Shown here: piece by piece, positions 7,860 through 11,441 of the stretch | How the letters are laid out: each line of letters starts with the position of its first letter | Position numbering within the stretch: position 1 is the stretch's first letter | Assembly: GCA_044225565.1 (NCBI GenBank) | Contig: JBGAIL010000156.1 | Location: forward strand, 1 to 11,441 | Length of the DNA stretch: 11,441 bases | Origin: CAVXAE01 sp044225565 | GTDB lineage: Bacteria; Pseudomonadota; Gammaproteobacteria; Steroidobacterales; Steroidobacteraceae | Direction: 5' to 3' | Position numbers and translations under genes: made by a program | The notes under the pieces: generated by a model | Seen by the model: the letters and a program-made list of their open reading frames with translations, nothing else | The model's database searches: none | What the model was told of the DNA's origin: nothing

Positions 7860-8514
7860 GGTCAATCTCTCCTGTAGGTTGGCTTTGGTCAGGCGCTCGT
7901 CGGTGCTCACTACGCCGGCGGGCGCCGCCTTCGACATTGATGGATACGGAAATCCTCTCGGATGCGGGAGATCCCGCAGTGCGACTTTGCGGGATGCAGG
8001 CTGGGGAGTACAGGCGCATATCTGTCGTGTTTCGCCAGATTTGCATCATCGCTGATGCAGGATCCCGACCATGCTCGGATGGACCGTTTCCGTTTTCAGA
8101 ATCGACGCTGCCTCATCGGCAGCCGACCGTGCGGCCCGCTGGGAAGCGAGCGTATTCGGCCTGGAATGGCTCGAGAATCTCGTTGCCGCCGGAAACTGTC
8201 CGTTGTCTGACAGCTCATCGAGCTTTATCCGCTCCTGCAACTCCGGCAGGCTCCGCAAACCCCCTGCTTTCCGCGTGGCGTGTTGTGAATCTGAATTGCC
8301 GTTAACGGCAATTCAGATTCATAACCAGACCCTGCGCCCGTTGCCTCTTGGCCGAACGGCAGACGCCGCTTGCAGATTGCCCGCTACGCGAGCCGCCGCG
8401 ACGGAGCTGGATACCAGTCTTGGAAAATTGCGCGTCGTCAGCGAAGGCGCATGCTGCTGTGGCCCGCACAACGACTCGGTTCCGGAACCAGCCGCACCGC
8501 CCCTTTCCCCGCGC
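7860..8514. other. 655-bp region without a convincing gene; several short inverted repeats
   Basis: Base composition is visibly less GC-rich than the flanking genes, and no frame looks like a normal gene. Structures seen: TGCGGGA-GA-TCCCGCA (7963-7978) with a third TGCGGGA copy at 7988-7994; TGCATCA-TCGC-TGATGCA (8042-8059), a 7-bp stem with a tetraloop; the long palindrome at 8282-8325; and GGTTCCGGAACC (8478-8489). A minus-strand frame at 8046-8258 (TTG start, about 70 residues) is open with moderately GC-rich third positions, but it has no good ribosome site or recognisable motif and could be a decayed gene. The leader of the 91-residue gene presumably lies near 7870-7990. Confidence 0.6.
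8282..8325. repeat. 44-nt near-perfect palindrome without a loop
   Basis: The left arm GTTGTGAATCTGAATTGCCGTT (8282-8303) is the reverse complement of the right arm (8304-8325) except for one position pair, 8285/8322 (G opposite T, a wobble pair in RNA). The central 36 bp (8286-8321) are perfect, with GTTAAC at the middle. It is AT-richer than its surroundings, has no spacer and is not followed by a T-run on either strand. It lies 190 bp beyond the DUF456 stop. As DNA it could extrude a cruciform; as RNA it would be a long hairpin. An operator, a recombination or transposon-end junction, or a protein-binding site are all possible. Confidence 0.9.
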
Positions 8515-9000
8515 TCACCCCATCAGATAAGCCCCGATGAACACCCCGATCATGGCGAAGCCGATAGCGAGCTTGAGCAGCGTGCCGAGGATGAGCCCCA
8601 CCCACGTCGCGATACCAACCCGGCCGGCCTGATCCAGCCGGCCGTGCACGGAGAGTTCTCCCACCAGCGCCCCGACGAACGGCCCGAAGATCAGACCCGC
8701 CAGGCCGAAGAACAGCCCCACGATGGTGCCGATGAGCGCGCCCCAGACGGCGCGCCGGCTCGCGCCCGCGTATTTCACGCCCATCACCGAGGCCAGGAAG
8801 TCCACTAGCACGGCCAGCAGGGTGAGCACACCGAGCACCGCCAGCGTGAGCCAGCCGATGCGCTGGAAGTCGTCGACGGCGGCGGCCACTACCATGCCCG
8901 CGAGCATCAGCGGCACACCCGGCAGCGCCGGCAGCACGATCCCCGCCGCGCCGACCCCGATCAGCGCGATGGCGAGAACCCACAGTGCCGCCGCTTCCAT
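8515..9000 (-). CDS. DUF456 domain-containing membrane protein
   Basis: A 161-residue, very hydrophobic inner-membrane protein of unknown function. Predicted membrane segments are at about 4-25, 28-43, 50-72, two Gly-rich spans within 85-113 and one or two in 128-160. The DUF456 hallmark is the Gly-rich stretch after KYAGASRRAVWGALIG (76-91), continuing GLFFGLAGLIFGPFVGALVGEL. The early GIVLPALPGVPLMLAG is also typical. Length agrees with the family (about 160). The ATG at 9000 starts at the usual family position. An in-frame GTG at 9036 would add MPDTGDCSTFRG and is less likely. Neither has a strong Shine-Dalgarno. It is divergent from aceK, 97 bp apart. Confidence 0.88.
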   Translation of the reverse strand: MEAAALWVLAIALIGVGAAGIVLPALPGVPLMLAGMVVAAAVDDFQRIGWLTLAVLGVLTLLAVLVDFLASVMGVKYAGASRRAVWGALIGTIVGLFFGLAGLIFGPFVGALVGELSVHGRLDQAGRVGIATWVGLILGTLLKLAIGFAMIGVFIGAYLMG

Positions 9001-9023
9001 GCCCCGGAAGGTACTGCAATCCC

Positions 9024-9073
9024 CGGTGTCCGGCACCTATGCCACTAATGCCGATACTGCGGTGTCCGGTACC
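9024..9073. repeat. 14-bp direct repeat in the DUF456/aceK intergenic region
   Basis: CGGTGTCCGGCACC (9024-9037) and CGGTGTCCGGTACC (9060-9073) differ at one base and start 36 bp apart. The first is itself a partial inverted repeat (GGTG-5-CACC). The second overlaps the palindrome CCGGTACCGG (9066-9075). Their position in the 97-bp gap between divergent starts suggests a pair of regulator sites controlling aceK, DUF456 or both. No convincing -10/-35 pair could be fixed. The regulator is unknown; the adjacent LysR is one candidate by location only. Confidence 0.45.
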
Positions 9074-9097
9074 GGCGGGTGCCGTAAACTGCCGCCC

Positions 9098-10822
9098 ATG
9101 GATACGCAGCTCGCCCACGACAGCGCCCAGCGCATCGCGGAGGCCTTCGCAAACTACAACGCGGAGTTCCGGGCAATCACCCGCAGGGCGCCGGAACGGT
9201 TCGACGACTGCGACTGGAAAGGCAGCCAGCGGGACGCGGTGGAGCGCATCGAGCTCTACGACCGCTACGTGAACCAGACGGTGGCGGAAGTGCGCCTGCA
9301 GCTCGGCGCGCGTGCGCAGGAGCGCGCGCTTTGGGTGCTCATCCGCAACAGCTTCGCGGAGCAGATCGAAGCGCTGCCCGACAGGGAATTCACCAAGACC
9401 TTCTTCAGCTCGGTGACGCGCCGCTCCTTCGGCACGGTGGGCGTGGCGGAGGACATCGAGTTCGTCGCGACGGAGCTCGACCCCCTCGCCAGCATCACGA
9501 GCCACGTCGAGACGAACACCTACACCAACCGCGGCTCCCTGCAGCTGCTGCTGGAGGACGTGCTCAGCGATCTCCCCTTCCGTTCGCCATGGAAGGGCTT
9601 CGACAAGAGCGTCGAGCACGTCACCGCGGAGATCACCGAGCACCTGAACGCCTCCGGCGAGCGGCGCGCCGTGCAGAAGATCGAGATCATCCGGCCCGTC
9701 TTCTACCAGGTGACGCGCGCGTACGTGGTGGGCAAGATCATCGGGCGCGACTTCATCGCGCCGCTCGCCATCGCGCTCAAGAATACGGATCGCGGCATCC
9801 TGGTGGATGCGGTGATGCTGGCCGAAGGCGACGTCAGCATCCTCTTCGGCTTCACGCGCTCGTACTTTCACGTGGATCTCGAGCGCGTCGGCGAAGCCGT
9901 GGTGTTCCTGAAGTCGCTGCTGCCGCGCAAGCCCGTGAGCGAGCTCTTCACCGTGCTGGGCCGCGCCAAGCAAGGCAAGACGGAGCGCTATCGCGAGCTC
10001 ATGAAGCACCTCGCGCACACGCCGGACATCTTCGTGCACGCGCCGGGCGACCGTGGCCTGGTGATGGTGTGCTTCACCCTGCCCTCCTTCGACGTGGTGT
10101 TCAAGGTGATCCGGGACCGCTTCCCGTATCCGAAGAACATCCAGCGCGAAGAGGTGAAGGCCAAATACCAGCTGGTCTTCAAACACGACCGCGCCGGACG
10201 GCTGGTGGATGCGCAGGAGTTCCGCATGCTGCGCTTCCCCCGCTCCTCGTTCTCGCCGGAGCTGCTGGAGGAGCTGCTCACCGAGACGGCCAACACGGTG
10301 CACGAAGCCGGCGACGATCTGGTGTTCGACCACGTCTACATCGAGCGGCGCATGACGCCGCTCAATCTTTTCCTGCGCACCGCTCCGCCGCAGGCCATGG
10401 AGAATGCCGTGCTGGATTACGGACAGTGCATCCGCGATCTCGCCTACACGAACATCTTCGCCGGCGACCTGCTGCTCAAGAACTTCGGCGTCACCCGGCA
10501 CGGGCGCGTGATCTTCTACGACTACGACGAGCTCTGCCAGGTGACCGAATGCCGCTTCCGCGACATGCCCGAGGCGACCAACCCCGAGGACGAGATGCGC
10601 GGGGAGACCTGGTTCTACGTCGCCGAGAACGACGTGTTCCCCGAGACGTTCATCAACTTCCTGGCCTTCGACGACTCGCAGCGCGCCACGTTCATGAAAG
10701 TGCACGGCGAGATCCTCACCGCCGATTTCTGGCGGCACGTGCAGGAGAAGCTCGCGGCGGAGGAGATGATCGAGGTGCTGCCGTACCATCCGCACCGCGT
10801 GAGGGTCGCCAGCAGCTACTGA
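9098..10822 (+). CDS. aceK: Isocitrate dehydrogenase kinase/phosphatase
   Basis: Bifunctional enzyme that phosphorylates Icd at the active-site Ser (inactivating) and removes the phosphate, so diverting isocitrate between the TCA cycle and the glyoxylate shunt. It is 574 residues from the ATG at 9098, against 578 in E. coli, and the numbering coincides across the catalytic core. The ATP-binding loop APGDRGL is at 315-321, with Lys336 in VFKVIRDRF. The phosphatase-linked Asp371 is in RLVDAQEF. IERRMTPLNLFL is at 415-426, and KNFGVTRHGRVIFYDYDE (461-478) holds Asp475 and Asp477. The N-terminal helical regulatory domain begins AHDSAQRIAEAF and contains YTNRGSLQLLLEDV. No clear Shine-Dalgarno precedes the start, but upstream sequence in this frame is antisense to DUF456 and not homologous. 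Its substrate gene icd is nearby; aceA and aceB are not in the window. LysR follows after 23 bp. Confidence 0.97.
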   Translation: MDTQLAHDSAQRIAEAFANYNAEFRAITRRAPERFDDCDWKGSQRDAVERIELYDRYVNQTVAEVRLQLGARAQERALWVLIRNSFAEQIEALPDREFTKTFFSSVTRRSFGTVGVAEDIEFVATELDPLASITSHVETNTYTNRGSLQLLLEDVLSDLPFRSPWKGFDKSVEHVTAEITEHLNASGERRAVQKIEIIRPVFYQVTRAYVVGKIIGRDFIAPLAIALKNTDRGILVDAVMLAEGDVSILFGFTRSYFHVDLERVGEAVVFLKSLLPRKPVSELFTVLGRAKQGKTERYRELMKHLAHTPDIFVHAPGDRGLVMVCFTLPSFDVVFKVIRDRFPYPKNIQREEVKAKYQLVFKHDRAGRLVDAQEFRMLRFPRSSFSPELLEELLTETANTVHEAGDDLVFDHVYIERRMTPLNLFLRTAPPQAMENAVLDYGQCIRDLAYTNIFAGDLLLKNFGVTRHGRVIFYDYDELCQVTECRFRDMPEATNPEDEMRGETWFYVAENDVFPETFINFLAFDDSQRATFMKVHGEILTADFWRHVQEKLAAEEMIEVLPYHPHRVRVASSY

Positions 10823-10845
10823 GCCGGGAGCCGTCGCGCCTCACC

Positions 10846-11441
10846 ATGAACTTCCGCCAGATCGAAGTCTTCCACGCCATCTACGTGAGCGGCTCCATCA
10901 CGGCCGCTTCGCGCACGCTGCACGTCTCGCAGCCTTCGATCAGCAAGATCCTGCAGCATGCGGAGAGCCGGCTGGGGTTCCAGCTGTTCCGCCGGGTGAA
11001 GGGGCGGCTCATCCCCACTGAAGAGGCGCACCTGCTGTTCCGCGAGGTGGACGACGTGTATCAGCGCATCGGCTCGCTGAAGCTCGCCGTCAGCAACCTG
11101 CGGGCGGGCGGTGCGGCGCACCTTCGAATCGCGGTGCTGCCGGCGCTGGGCCTGGGCGTCGCGCCGCAGGCCATCGCGAAGTTTCGCGAGAGCCATCCGG
11201 ACGTGACGTTCGACGTGCAGACGCTGGATCACGTGGACATCCTGCGTTGCCTGTATGAGCGCGAAGCCGACATCGCCATCGGCTTCTCGGCGCCCGCGCA
11301 TCCGCGGCTCAAATCGACCCGCATCGGGCACGGTGAGCTGGTGCTGCTGCGCCGCAGGGCCGAGGACGACTCGGCCCGTGCAGCCGATGTGCGAGCCGAC
11401 TCTCGCAGGCGCGAGCCGACGCCGACGCTGGATTTTCGCAG
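10846..11441 (+). CDS. LysR-family transcriptional regulator (cut by window end)
   Basis: The first 198 codons are present and the gene continues past the window; full members have about 300. The N-terminal winged HTH reads MNFRQIEVFHAIYVSGSITAA with recognition-helix region LHVSQPSISKILQHAE and wing FRRVKGRLIPTEEAHLLF (about 1-65). A linker helix follows, then the periplasmic-binding-protein-like effector domain from about residue 87 (LRIAVLPALGLGVAPQAIAKF, HPDVTFDVQT, EREADIAIGFSAP). A run of charged residues near 160-190 (RRRAEDDSARAADVRADSRRR) contains a repeated GCGAGCCGAC (11391-11400, 11411-11420) and is longer and more polar than usual. The start ATG has no close ribosome site (GGGAG is 15 nt away), which fits co-translation with aceK ending 23 bp upstream. 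The effector is unknown. It may regulate aceK or a downstream metabolic gene. Confidence 0.9.
   Translation, partial: MNFRQIEVFHAIYVSGSITAASRTLHVSQPSISKILQHAESRLGFQLFRRVKGRLIPTEEAHLLFREVDDVYQRIGSLKLAVSNLRAGGAAHLRIAVLPALGLGVAPQAIAKFRESHPDVTFDVQTLDHVDILRCLYEREADIAIGFSAPAHPRLKSTRIGHGELVLLRRRAEDDSARAADVRADSRRREPTPTLDFR

Noticed and set aside
8046..8258. Minus-strand 70-codon frame with a TTG start
   Set aside because: Moderate codon bias, but no ribosome site, no motif and a stop inside a hairpin; noted as a possible decayed gene but not called.
8282..8325. The long palindrome as a Rho-independent terminator for DUF456
   Set aside because: No T-run on either side, no loop, AT-rich stem and 190 bp from the stop; kept as an unexplained repeat instead.
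6896..8514. CRISPR array, tRNA or intact insertion sequence in the islet
   Set aside because: No regularly spaced repeats, no cloverleaf-like sequence and no transposase motif were found on reading both strands.
8071..8808. Plus-strand open frame running from the islet into DUF456
   Set aside because: The second half is antisense to DUF456 and the first half has no recognisable protein character; it crosses the palindrome.
8438..10795. Minus-strand open frame of about 785 codons opposite aceK
   Set aside because: It is the antisense frame of aceK, rich in His/Arg/Glu/Val and without recognisable domains; aceK itself is unambiguous.

Overview
The window is high-GC, gene-dense proteobacterial chromosome. 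NADP-dependent isocitrate dehydrogenase (icd), isocitrate dehydrogenase kinase/phosphatase (aceK), an agmatine deiminase and a LysR regulator suggest a gammaproteobacterium, perhaps of the Xanthomonadales/Nevskiales/Steroidobacter type, or possibly a betaproteobacterium. That placement is inferred from gene content and composition; no rRNA or other phylogenetic marker is present.

Left part (5-5152, all on the minus strand, transcribed right to left): agmatine deiminase, then a large UPF0182 membrane protein, then a class-III PLP aminotransferase whose ATG shares one base with the UPF0182 stop (TGATG). The aminotransferase is broken. Its N-terminal segment and its body lie in different frames, and roughly 30-40 codons expected between them are absent. 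A 66-bp divergent gap with two adjacent 10-bp palindromes separates this cluster from icd.

Middle (5219-6895, plus strand): icd has every catalytic and NADP-specificity residue I could check, including the serine that AceK phosphorylates. It is followed by a strong nested GC hairpin, a small GTG-started hypothetical gene and a probable Rho-independent terminator.

Accessory islet (about 6900-8510, lower GC and poor coding density): a minus-strand XRE antitoxin preceded by only the C-terminal third of its HigB/RelE-like toxin. A good minus-strand promoter with overlapping inverted repeats sits directly upstream of that toxin stub. The islet also holds a small helical hypothetical gene, about 650 bp without a convincing gene, and a 44-nt nearly perfect palindrome with no loop. 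This looks like a decayed toxin-antitoxin locus and the neighbourhood of an old insertion.

Right part (8515-11441): a DUF456 membrane protein (minus) is divergent from aceK (plus), with a 14-bp direct repeat between them. aceK keeps E. coli residue numbering at its key sites. A LysR-type regulator follows 23 bp after aceK and runs off the window end.

Functionally, aceK and its substrate icd lie about 2.6 kb apart on the same strand with no glyoxylate-shunt genes between them. No CRISPR array, tRNA, rRNA or intact mobile element was seen, and I found no convincing wholly new system. The best leads are the disarmed toxin locus with a retained promoter/operator, the perfect palindrome and the internally deleted aminotransferase.
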